Assembly (NCBI GenBank): GCA_002404755.1
Contig: DHKI01000009.1
Coordinates: 1 to 13,275 of the forward strand
Direction: 5' to 3'
DNA length: 13,275 nt
Source of the DNA: Clostridiales bacterium UBA4698
GTDB lineage: Bacteria > Bacillota > Clostridia > TANB77 > UBA1234
In this document: piece after piece, positions 1 through 7,251 of the stretch
How the letters are laid out: the number at the start of each line of letters is the position of its first letter
Numbering within the stretch: the stretch's first letter is position 1
Position numbers and translations under genes: made by a program
Notes under the pieces: model-generated
The model's database searches: none
What the model saw: only the letters and a program-made list of their open reading frames with translations
Told to the model about the DNA's origin: nothing

Positions 1-39
1 AATGATATGCGATTAATTTGGCCAGAAAGTGGCGAATAG
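1..39 (+). CDS. 3' end of an unidentified upstream gene (partial)
   Basis: Frame 1 is open from the window edge to a TAG at 37-39 and reads NDMRLIWPESGE. A strong hairpin begins four bases after the stop, as expected for the end of a real gene. Twelve residues are too few to identify the family, and the frame rests only on the position of the terminator. In many Firmicutes the genes before gdpP are rpsR or a yybS-type membrane protein; this tail does not clearly match either. Confidence 0.35.
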   Translation, partial: NDMRLIWPESGE

Positions 40-42
40 TCT

Positions 43-79
43 AAACTCCTCTCATATATGTGATATGAGAGGAGTTTTT
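43..79 (+). terminator. Intrinsic terminator after the upstream gene
   Basis: A perfect 15-bp inverted repeat pairs 43-57 with 63-77 around a 5-base loop, with the arms reading AAACTCCTCTCATAT and its complement. The A-rich 5' arm and T-rich 3' arm give TTTTTG at the end, so the U tract is short. The hairpin sits directly after the TAG at 37-39 and separates that gene from gdpP. Confidence 0.75.
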
Positions 80-238
80 GTGATTGCTAAAAATGCAAAT
101 AATTGTTATATTTAAAAATTTTACATAACTTAATAAGATGTAAAAAGTAATGCAAATATAAATTTAAGTGCAAGTTTTTATACTTGAAATCTGCTAATAA
201 ATTTATTTTAAGTTAATGTGTTTAAAGAGTTGTATTTA
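80..238. other. AT-rich intergenic region upstream of gdpP
   Basis: This stretch between the first terminator and the gdpP promoter has no open frame with a ribosome binding site. The only structures I see are a 10-base direct repeat, AATGCAAATA, at 92-101 and 149-158, and a weak 5-bp inverted repeat, CAAGT/ACTTG, at 171-175 and 182-186. Neither matches a known riboswitch or regulator site that I recognise. Confidence 0.4.
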
Positions 239-267
239 TTGACAAATTTATGCTTTATGTATAAAAT
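239..267 (+). promoter_or_regulatory. Sigma-A type promoter for gdpP
   Basis: TTGACA at 239-244 is a perfect -35 box. It is followed after 17 bp by TAAAAT at 262-267, which matches the -10 consensus in five of six bases. The predicted start near 274 lies just before the AGGAGG at 277-282, so the leader would be only about 14 bases. It is the clearest promoter on the plus strand and probably drives gdpP and perhaps the genes after it. Confidence 0.7.
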
Positions 268-287
268 ATATGGCATAGGAGGCTTTT

Positions 288-2276
288 ATGCGAAAAGTAA
301 AATTTAAAGATGTATTTGTACCAAAATATAGGACATACCTCGTAATTATTTTCTTGCTTTTAGTTTTTATGTGTACATTAGAGGTTAGAGCAATACCACT
401 TGCAGTATTTGTTTATTTGGCAGTACTATTCTTTACATATAAAAAGCACTTAAGTATGCTAGATCGTGTTATAAAAAACATGGATAGTTTGATGTTTAAG
501 CTTAAGGCTGACGATACTATCCTTGATTTTCCTATTCCGGCAATTATTATCACCAAAACGGGTGATATATTGTGGAATAATAATGACTTAGAGCAACTTT
601 TTAAGGGAATCAACAAACAAAGATATATGGAAAATCTTATAAAAGATTTAGATGCTGAATATGATACCAAGTTTAGAGCGATAGATAAAGAGCTTAGTAT
701 CCATGATAAACATTTTAGAGTGCTTGGAAATCTAGTAAATCTAAAAAAACGTGGTAACGAAAAAGAACAGGTTTTAATGTTGTATTTTATAGATAGAACA
801 GAGTATTATAGATTATTTAGGATGTATGACGATTCTAAAGATACCGTCGGAATAATTATGATAGATAATTATGATGAACTTATGCAAGGAACTAATGATA
901 CTGACAAACCACAACTTTTGGCTGTTATTGAAAGACAATTAAGAGAATGGTTTGCGTTTACTGGTGGAATTTTAGTAAAGCTTGATAGAAACCGTTTTTT
1001 AATATTATTTGAGAAGAAATATGTAAAAGTTTTTACAAGTGCTAAATTCGAAATTTTGGATACGATAAAAGAAATATCGTTTAGCAATAAAATACCAGTA
1101 ACACTTAGTATTGCAATAGTTATAGAAGAAGGTACTAAGAACGAAAAGTTCCAAAGTGCTATTTCTACGATAGATGTAGCTCTTGGTAGAGGTGGCGATC
1201 AGGCTGTTATAAAGAAAGATGGTAAATACGAATTCTTTGGTGGTAAATCAAAGGAGATTGAGAAAACAACTAGAGTTAAATCTAGAGTTGTTGCACAAGC
1301 ATTAAAAGAGTTGATTTTGGAATCAAAAAATGTAGTTATCATGGGACACAAAAATGGAGATGCGGATTGTCTTGGTGCAGCGATGGGTGTCTATTGCTTG
1401 GCTAAACATAATGGCAAAGAGGCTTTCATTGTATTCAATAATTATGGAATTGGATTAAAAGATTTATATGAAAAAATAGCAAAAGAAGAAGAGTACAGAA
1501 ATGCCCTTTTACCTGAAAATGAAATTTTATCAAAGGTTAATGATGATACATTGGTGGTAGTTGTTGATACACACAAAATGGAACTTATAGATGCACCTAC
1601 TATAATGTCAAAGGCGAATAGGGTAGTCGTTATAGACCATCATAGAAGAAGCACAGATGATGTTATAGAAAATCCAGTGTTAACATTCCATGAAGTATAT
1701 GCATCTTCTGCTAGTGAATTAGTTACTGAAATAATTCAGTATTCAGAAGATAAAGTTATTCCAACTAAAGAAGAGGCAGAGTGTTTGTATGCTGGAATCT
1801 TGACAGATACAAAGAATTTTACACAAAAAACAGGTGTTAGAACATTTGAAGCTGCTGCATATTTGAAGAAAATCGGAATTGATGTTGCTGGAATAAATAA
1901 GTTGTTTCAAACTGATGTTGATACATACGTTGCAATTGCTGATGTTATTAGAAATTGTGAATTAGTAGCAAATAAAGTTGCAATAGCAATTTGTCCAAAA
2001 GGACTTGAAAATCAAGTCCAAATAACTGCACAAGCTGCAGATGAGCTTTTAAATTTAAATGGAATAGAATCTTCATTTGTTCTTTGCGAAAGCGATAATA
2101 AAATTCATATAAGTGGAAGATCAAATGGAAATTTAAATGTCCAAATCATACTTGAAAAATTTGGTGGTGGTGGTCATATGATGATTGCCGGAGCACAAAT
2201 TGAAGGCAAGAGCATAGATGAAGTTAAAACAATGCTAATAGATGCAATAAATGAAGCAATAAATACAAAAGAATAG
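288..2276 (+). CDS. gdpP: GdpP-type cyclic-di-AMP phosphodiesterase, membrane-anchored
   Basis: Predicted to hydrolyse the second messenger c-di-AMP at the inner face of the membrane. The 662-residue length and domain order fit the GdpP/YybT family. Two membrane helices lie at about residues 14-50, followed by a PAS-like region (about 60-170), a degenerate GGDEF domain (about 175-310) and the DHH-DHHA1 phosphodiesterase. DHH metal ligands are visible: H354, D358 and D360 in GHKNGDADCLG, D427 in VDTHK, and D450-H451-H452. The DHHA1 GGGGH ends at H630. The canonical GGDEF residues are missing, as is usual in this family, so diguanylate cyclase activity is unlikely. AGGAGG at 277-282 fixes the ATG start at 288. 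Being followed by rplI and dnaB is the classic Firmicutes arrangement. Residue R2 uses CGA, which shows that CGA is read in this genome. Confidence 0.93.
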   Translation: MRKVKFKDVFVPKYRTYLVIIFLLLVFMCTLEVRAIPLAVFVYLAVLFFTYKKHLSMLDRVIKNMDSLMFKLKADDTILDFPIPAIIITKTGDILWNNNDLEQLFKGINKQRYMENLIKDLDAEYDTKFRAIDKELSIHDKHFRVLGNLVNLKKRGNEKEQVLMLYFIDRTEYYRLFRMYDDSKDTVGIIMIDNYDELMQGTNDTDKPQLLAVIERQLREWFAFTGGILVKLDRNRFLILFEKKYVKVFTSAKFEILDTIKEISFSNKIPVTLSIAIVIEEGTKNEKFQSAISTIDVALGRGGDQAVIKKDGKYEFFGGKSKEIEKTTRVKSRVVAQALKELILESKNVVIMGHKNGDADCLGAAMGVYCLAKHNGKEAFIVFNNYGIGLKDLYEKIAKEEEYRNALLPENEILSKVNDDTLVVVVDTHKMELIDAPTIMSKANRVVVIDHHRRSTDDVIENPVLTFHEVYASSASELVTEIIQYSEDKVIPTKEEAECLYAGILTDTKNFTQKTGVRTFEAAAYLKKIGIDVAGINKLFQTDVDTYVAIADVIRNCELVANKVAIAICPKGLENQVQITAQAADELLNLNGIESSFVLCESDNKIHISGRSNGNLNVQIILEKFGGGGHMMIAGAQIEGKSIDEVKTMLIDAINEAINTKE

Positions 2277-2284
2277 CTTTATAT

Positions 2285-2320
2285 GGCGGAAGGAAGGTTG
2301 GTTACTTCATCCGCCTTTTT
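2285..2320 (+). terminator. Hairpin with T tract between gdpP and rplI
   Basis: GGCGGA (2285-2290) pairs with TCCGCC (2310-2315), with a possible inner GAAG/CTTC extension, and TTTTT follows at 2316-2320. It starts nine bases after the gdpP stop and ends just before the rplI ribosome binding site. It could be a partial terminator that sets rplI expression apart from gdpP; I see no clear separate promoter for rplI. Confidence 0.65.
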
Positions 2321-2343
2321 AAAATAAAAGAGGAGGTATTATT

Positions 2344-2790
2344 ATGAAAGTTATTTTACAAAAAGACATTAAATCAGTTGGAAAGAAAGGTCAAATATTA
2401 GATGCATCTGATGGATATGCAAGAAATTACTTATTGCCAAAAAAACTTGCTGTTATAGCAGACGCAACTAATTTGAACGAATTAAAAACTAAACAAGATG
2501 CTAATAAATATAAGAGAGATATGACAATGGCAAATGCTAAAGAGTTAGTGGAAAAAATGAAAAGTTTTGAACTAACATTCAAAATAAAAGCCGGAGAAAA
2601 TGGAAAAACATTTGGTAGTGTTACAGCAAAAGATATTGCAGACGAACTTAATAAAAAGTATTTTGTTGAAGTTGATAAAAAGAAAATTGGATTAGCAGAT
2701 GCAATTAAAACAATCGGTGTATATACAATAGACGTTAAATTATTTGAAGGAATAGTTGGAAAATTAAAGGTTACAGTTTTAGCTGATTAG
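2344..2790 (+). CDS. rplI: 50S ribosomal protein L9
   Basis: A structural protein of the large ribosomal subunit that binds 23S rRNA at the base of the L1 stalk. The 148-residue length is typical for the family. The N-terminal rRNA-binding domain is clear, with MKVILQKDIKSVGKKG, then DGYARNYLLPKKLA. A charged connecting helix (about 45-75) and a C-terminal domain (about 80-148, with GKTFGSVTAKDIA) follow. AGGAGG at 2331-2336 fixes the ATG. It lies between gdpP and dnaB, the conserved Firmicutes order. Confidence 0.97.
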   Translation: MKVILQKDIKSVGKKGQILDASDGYARNYLLPKKLAVIADATNLNELKTKQDANKYKRDMTMANAKELVEKMKSFELTFKIKAGENGKTFGSVTAKDIADELNKKYFVEVDKKKIGLADAIKTIGVYTIDVKLFEGIVGKLKVTVLAD

Positions 2791-2829
2791 TATATGCTAA
2801 CTAAGTATATTGAAAGGAAATAGAGTAGA

Positions 2830-4158
2830 ATGGATGAAATAATTGCAAGGGTTCCGCCAAATGATGTACAAGCCGAGCAGGCTGTGCTAGGACTTATGCT
2901 TGTTGATAAAGATGCTGTACTTACAGTTATAGAAATGCTTAAGCCGAATGATTTCTATAAGCCTGAGCATGAAGAAATATATGCGGCTATATTGGATTTA
3001 TATGAGGCGAGTAAAGCTATAGATTTACTTACTCTTAAGGAACAACTTAGACTTAGAGGAAAATATGATATAATAAATGGTTTCGAATATTTGGTTTCAC
3101 TTACAAGTCCAATGTATTCTGTAGCTAATGTTGAGTATTATGCCGAGATTGTTAGAGAAAAGTCTACATTAAGAAAATTAATAAAGTCGGCCAATATAAT
3201 TTCGCAGGAAAGTTATGATGCAAAAGAAGATGCAATTACAATTACAGAAAAAGCAGAAAAAGAAATTTTTAATATAATTCAACATAAAGAAAATTCTTAT
3301 GCGTTAATAAAAGATGTATTAGTTGATACTTTTGATAACTTAGAAAAACTTGCTTCACAAGAGGAAGGTATAATTGGAATTCCTAGTGGCTTTGCGGACC
3401 TAGATAGCAAGACACTTGGTTTTTTGCCAGGGCAATTAGTGATTGTTGCAGCAAGACCTGCTATGGGTAAATCAGCATTTGCTCTAAACATATTGACAAA
3501 TGCTGCAATAAAATCTAATAAATCTGTTGTTTATTTCAGCTTGGAGATGGGCAAAGAAGAACTAGTAAACAGAATACTTTCTGCTGAAGCTATGGTTGAT
3601 AGTAGCAAGATAAGAAGTGGAAAGCTTGAGGATGAAGATTGGATTAGTTTGACAAATGCATCAGGAACACTTTCAGAGGCTAAAATAATATTAGATGACT
3701 CAGCGGGCTTTTCTCCTATCGAGCTAAGAGCAAGATGCAGAAAATTAAAAATGGAATATGACATAGGACTTGTAGTAATCGATTACTTGCAATTAATGGA
3801 TGCAAGCAAGAATAATGCAAGTAGACAAGCCGATATATCTGAAATAAGTAGATCTTTAAAAGTACTTGCAAGGGAAATTGGCGTGCCAATAATTGCGTTG
3901 TCACAGCTTAGCCGTGCTCCTGAGCAAAGACCAGATCATAGGCCTATGCTAAGTGACTTAAGAGAATCTGGTTCTATAGAGCAGGATGCCGATATGGTTA
4001 TGTTTTTATATAGAGATGATTACTATAATCCAGACACGGATAAGAAAAATGTAGCAGAAGTAATCCTTGCAAAAAACAGAGCAGGTTCTACAGGAACTGC
4101 TGAACTTTTATGGCTTGGACAATATACAAAGTTTGTTAATTTAGATAAATATCATTGA
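2830..4158 (+). CDS. dnaB: Replicative DNA helicase DnaB (DnaC in Bacillus naming)
   Basis: The hexameric 5'-3' helicase of the replication fork. At 442 residues it is full length. The N-terminal primase-interacting domain opens with VPPNDVQAEQAVLGLMLVD (about residues 8-26) and is followed by a linker and the RecA-like motor domain. The Walker A motif ARPAMGKS spans residues 208-215 with K214. Walker B is VVIDYLQLM with D318, and the SQLSR and LRESGSIEQDAD motifs come further on. No intein or insertion is seen. The ribosome binding site is modest (AAAGGAAA at 2813-2820). Its stop is 17 bases before the tilS ATG, so the two genes are probably co-transcribed. Confidence 0.96.
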   Translation: MDEIIARVPPNDVQAEQAVLGLMLVDKDAVLTVIEMLKPNDFYKPEHEEIYAAILDLYEASKAIDLLTLKEQLRLRGKYDIINGFEYLVSLTSPMYSVANVEYYAEIVREKSTLRKLIKSANIISQESYDAKEDAITITEKAEKEIFNIIQHKENSYALIKDVLVDTFDNLEKLASQEEGIIGIPSGFADLDSKTLGFLPGQLVIVAARPAMGKSAFALNILTNAAIKSNKSVVYFSLEMGKEELVNRILSAEAMVDSSKIRSGKLEDEDWISLTNASGTLSEAKIILDDSAGFSPIELRARCRKLKMEYDIGLVVIDYLQLMDASKNNASRQADISEISRSLKVLAREIGVPIIALSQLSRAPEQRPDHRPMLSDLRESGSIEQDADMVMFLYRDDYYNPDTDKKNVAEVILAKNRAGSTGTAELLWLGQYTKFVNLDKYH

Positions 4159-4175
4159 TACGGAGAAGAAAATTT

Positions 4176-5138
4176 ATGCTAAATAAAGTAAAAGAAACGA
4201 TAGAAAAATATAATTTAATAGATAAAGATGATAAAATTGTGGTAGCAGTATCAGGTGGACCAGACTCGATATCACTTTTAGATATTTTATATAAACTTAA
4301 TTACAATATTTGTGTTGCACACGTAAATCATGGACTCAGAGAGAATGCTATAATTGATCAAAAATTTGTTGAGGATTTTTGCAATAAAAGAAACATTCCT
4401 TGTTTTATAAAGCAAATTAAACTAAAAGAGCTTAAAGATAAGATGACACTTGAAGAAGCTGGCAGAAAAGAACGATATGATTTCTTTTATGAGATTATGA
4501 AAAATCAAAAGTGTAACAAAATTGCTACTGCACATAATAGTAATGATAATGCTGAAACAGTTATTATGAATATAATAAGAGGTAGTGGTGTTTCAGGATT
4601 AAAAGGCATAGAGCCGATAAGAGATAACGTAATAAGACCGCTTATAGAAATTACGCGTAAAGAAATTGAAGAGTATTGCAAGGAAAATGAGTTAAATCCT
4701 CGTCATGATGAGTCTAATGACGAAGATATATATACTAGAAATAAAGTTAGATTAAAAGTCATTCCGTATATAGAGGAAAATATAAATTCGAATGTTGTTA
4801 ATAATATTAATAGACTTTCTAGTATCGTTTTAGAAGAAGAAAAATATATAGAGAAAGAAGCAGAAAAGGCATACAATGAATGTTTAATTGCTTCTGAAGA
4901 AAATAGAAATGTATATAATTTGAAAAAATTTAATTCATTAGATATTGTTATAAAAAAGAGATTAATTAAAAAATTTATAATAAATTTATTAGGAAATGCA
5001 AAAGATATAGAGAAGGTACATATAGATGATATTGTGAAGCTATGTGATAAAAATATAGGTGGAAAATTCTTGATGCCAAATAAGAGAGTGAAAATAAGCA
5101 TTATAAAAGGCACGATTGAATGTATCAAAATGTGTTAA
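4176..5138 (+). CDS. tilS: tRNA(Ile)-lysidine synthetase, short form
   Basis: Predicted to convert C34 of the CAU-anticodon tRNA-Ile to lysidine, so that it reads AUA and is charged with isoleucine. The PP-loop ATPase signature SGGPDS is at residues 26-31. AHVNHGLRE, GRKERYDFF and the AHNSNDNAET motif follow, all typical of the N-terminal catalytic domain. The start is the ATG at 4176, seven bases after GGAGAAG (4162-4168); an upstream TTG at 4155 would put that site inside the gene. The product is 320 residues against roughly 400-470 in many relatives. It ends in the region before the second C-terminal domain, so it may be a natural short form, as in Aquifex. AUA codons are very common here, so activity is presumably essential. 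Confidence 0.9.
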   Translation: MLNKVKETIEKYNLIDKDDKIVVAVSGGPDSISLLDILYKLNYNICVAHVNHGLRENAIIDQKFVEDFCNKRNIPCFIKQIKLKELKDKMTLEEAGRKERYDFFYEIMKNQKCNKIATAHNSNDNAETVIMNIIRGSGVSGLKGIEPIRDNVIRPLIEITRKEIEEYCKENELNPRHDESNDEDIYTRNKVRLKVIPYIEENINSNVVNNINRLSSIVLEEEKYIEKEAEKAYNECLIASEENRNVYNLKKFNSLDIVIKKRLIKKFIINLLGNAKDIEKVHIDDIVKLCDKNIGGKFLMPNKRVKISIIKGTIECIKMC

Positions 5139-5303
5139 ATTAAAATAATAAATGCTGTGAATATCAACTAATATGAGGTGTAAGGTGCTTTAGAATTTGT
5201 AAGTACGTAGGCATTATGAACTTTTAGTAAATTACTAGACAACAAATTACATGTGTGGTAACATTAAGGATGACATTAAAATAATAAAATAAAGGAGGAG
5301 CAA
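5139..5303 (+). other. tilS-ftsH intergenic region
   Basis: This 165-base gap has no convincing open frame and does not encode the missing TilS C-terminal domain in any plus frame. Many Firmicutes carry hpt (hypoxanthine phosphoribosyltransferase) here, and it is absent. The only clear element is the ftsH ribosome binding site AAAGGAGGAG at 5291-5300. I could not identify a strong promoter. Confidence 0.5.
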
Positions 5304-7118
5304 ATGAAAAAGACATTTAGAGGCATAGCCCCATTGATAATAGTGTTAATAATAATATTCTTTTCAATTTCTGTAATGATGGATAAGAAAGATGACACAA
5401 AATTAACTTATAATGAATTATTATCTGCAATTCAAACTGGAGATGTTATTTCAATCGAATTATCAAGCGAGGGACCATATGCAACAGTAATACAGAAAAA
5501 AGACGGAAAAAAAGTAGAAAAAACAGTTAATATACCAGATAGAGGTGCTTTTATTGAGTATGCACAAACAGCTATCACGGAAAATGGAGCAACATTTGAA
5601 TTAAAAGAAAATTCTCCATCAATAGCACTTACATTGATAGACTATATCACACCAATAGGAATGGTTGTAATATTTATATTATTCTGGGTATTTATGATGC
5701 AAAACCTTGGTGGCGGAAAGGGTGCGATGTCTTTTACAAAAAACAGAGCTAGACTTTCAAATCCAGATGATAAAAACAAAATCACATTTAAAGATGTAGC
5801 TGGACTTCCTGAGGAAAGAGAAGAGCTACAAGAGGTTGTAGAATTCTTAAAATATCCAAAGAAATTTATTGATATGGGTGCAAGAATACCAAAAGGAATA
5901 TTACTTGTTGGTCAACCAGGTACAGGTAAAACATTACTTGCTAAAGCCGTTGCAGGTGAAGCAGGGGTTCCATTCTTTTCAATAAGTGGTTCAGACTTTG
6001 TTGAAATGTATGTTGGTGTTGGTGCGTCAAGAGTAAGAGATTTGTTTGGTGAAGCGAAAGCAAAAGCACCATGTATAGTATTTATAGATGAAATCGATGC
6101 TGTCGGTCGTCAAAGAGGTGCAGGCCTTGGAGGCGGACATGATGAAAGAGAGCAAACATTAAACCAATTACTAGTAGAGATGGACGGATTTGGAACAAAT
6201 AGTGGTGTAATAGTTTTAGCAGCAACAAATAGACCGGATATCTTAGATCCAGCTCTTCAAAGACCTGGTAGATTTGATAGACAAATAGTTGTACCAGCAC
6301 CAGATGTAAAAGCAAGAGAAGAAATTCTTGCATTATATGCAAAGAAGAAAAAATTATCTGGTGAAATTGACTTAGGAGTACTTGCTAAAAATACAGCGGG
6401 ATTCACAGGTGCAGATCTAGAAAACATGATGAACGAAGCCGCTCTTTTAGCAGCTAGAAAAGACCAAACAACAATAACTATGCAAGACTTAGAAGATGCA
6501 ATGGTTAAAGTTTTAATGGGACCAGAAAAGAGAAGTAAAGTTATATCAGAAGAAGATAAAAAGCTAGTAGCATATCACGAAGGTGGTCACGCAGTTGTAA
6601 GTAGATTCTTAGAGCATGCAGAACCAGTACATCAAGTATCAATAATACCAAGAGGTATGGCTGGCGGATACACAATGTATAAAAATACAGAGGACAAATC
6701 ATTTATGTCAAAATCAGAAATGGAAGATAAAATAGTATCACTTCTTGGTGGTAGAGTTGCAGAGCAACTAGTACTAAATGATATAAGCACAGGTGCTTCA
6801 AACGATATAGAGAGAGCAAGTAAAATTGCTAGAAGTATGGTAATGAAGTATGGTATGAGTGATAAACTAGGAACAATAACATTTGGAAATGACCAAGAAG
6901 AAGTATTCTTAGGAAGGGACATAAATAATGTTAAAAATTATAGTGATGAAATTGCAGCTGTAATCGATGTTGAAGTTAAGAAGATAATAGACACAGGTTA
7001 CAATAGAGCAAAGAGAATACTAGAAGAACATATAGATAAACTTCATAGAGTAGCTAGCGTATTATTAGAAAAAGAAAAGATTGAAGCAGAAGAATTTGAG
7101 GCAATAATGAATTCATAA
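5304..7118 (+). CDS. ftsH: ATP-dependent zinc metalloprotease FtsH
   Basis: A membrane-anchored AAA protease that extracts and degrades misfolded membrane proteins and some cytosolic regulators. The 604-residue product has an N-terminal membrane helix (about 8-26), a small external domain (about 30-105) and a second helix (about 108-131). The AAA module follows, with Walker A GQPGTGKT at 203-210, Walker B IVFIDEIDA and the ATNRPDILDPALQRPGRFDR second region of homology. The protease domain carries HEGGH at 425-429, with D501 in ASNDIERA as the likely third zinc ligand. Walker A has Q where P is common (GPPGTGKT), a mild variation. AAAGGAGGAG at 5291-5300 supports the ATG at 5304. Its position after tilS is the standard Firmicutes arrangement. 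Confidence 0.96.
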   Translation: MKKTFRGIAPLIIVLIIIFFSISVMMDKKDDTKLTYNELLSAIQTGDVISIELSSEGPYATVIQKKDGKKVEKTVNIPDRGAFIEYAQTAITENGATFELKENSPSIALTLIDYITPIGMVVIFILFWVFMMQNLGGGKGAMSFTKNRARLSNPDDKNKITFKDVAGLPEEREELQEVVEFLKYPKKFIDMGARIPKGILLVGQPGTGKTLLAKAVAGEAGVPFFSISGSDFVEMYVGVGASRVRDLFGEAKAKAPCIVFIDEIDAVGRQRGAGLGGGHDEREQTLNQLLVEMDGFGTNSGVIVLAATNRPDILDPALQRPGRFDRQIVVPAPDVKAREEILALYAKKKKLSGEIDLGVLAKNTAGFTGADLENMMNEAALLAARKDQTTITMQDLEDAMVKVLMGPEKRSKVISEEDKKLVAYHEGGHAVVSRFLEHAEPVHQVSIIPRGMAGGYTMYKNTEDKSFMSKSEMEDKIVSLLGGRVAEQLVLNDISTGASNDIERASKIARSMVMKYGMSDKLGTITFGNDQEEVFLGRDINNVKNYSDEIAAVIDVEVKKIIDTGYNRAKRILEEHIDKLHRVASVLLEKEKIEAEEFEAIMNS

Positions 7119-7127
7119 AAATAATGA

Positions 7128-7159
7128 GTAAAGACAGACTGAAATCAATTTGTCTTTGC
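7128..7159 (+). terminator. Possible weak terminator after ftsH
   Basis: AAAGACA (7130-7136) pairs with TGTCTTT (7151-7157). G-U and G-C pairs could extend the stem to 7128-7159 around a roughly 10-base loop. It begins nine bases after the ftsH stop. No proper T run follows, so termination would be inefficient. It may mark the boundary between ftsH and the lysine/DAP cluster. Confidence 0.35.
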
Positions 7160-7203
7160 CGGGTTATATATTTAGATATATGATTTGCATATTTTTTAAA
7201 TGA

Positions 7204-7221
7204 ACATTTAAATTTAAATGT
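7204..7221. promoter_or_regulatory. 18-bp perfect palindrome upstream of lysC, candidate operator
   Basis: ACATTTAAATTTAAATGT is its own reverse complement, and it ends 30 bases before the lysC ATG. A weak promoter-like pair, TTGCAT (7185-7190) and TTAAAT (7208-7213, 17-bp spacing), would place the palindrome over the -10 box. A dimeric repressor site is a reasonable guess, but AT-rich DNA makes palindromes like this by chance more easily than mixed sequence does. Confidence 0.35.
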
Positions 7222-7251
7222 CATGAAAATTTTTATTAAGAGGTCATAAAT

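Noticed and set aside
80..238. Riboswitch or small RNA upstream of gdpP.
   Set aside because: Only short weak repeats are present, the likely promoter lies downstream of this region, and no known aptamer pattern is visible.
4155..4175. TTG start for tilS 21 bases before the ATG, which would include an in-frame CGG (4161-4163).
   Set aside because: GGAGAAG at 4162-4168 is well placed for the ATG at 4176 and would lie inside the gene if the TTG were used. The TTG also overlaps the dnaB stop. The CGG is therefore non-coding.
7128..7251. Lysine riboswitch (L-box) before lysC.
   Set aside because: The gap is shorter than the aptamer and I cannot find its conserved core segments.
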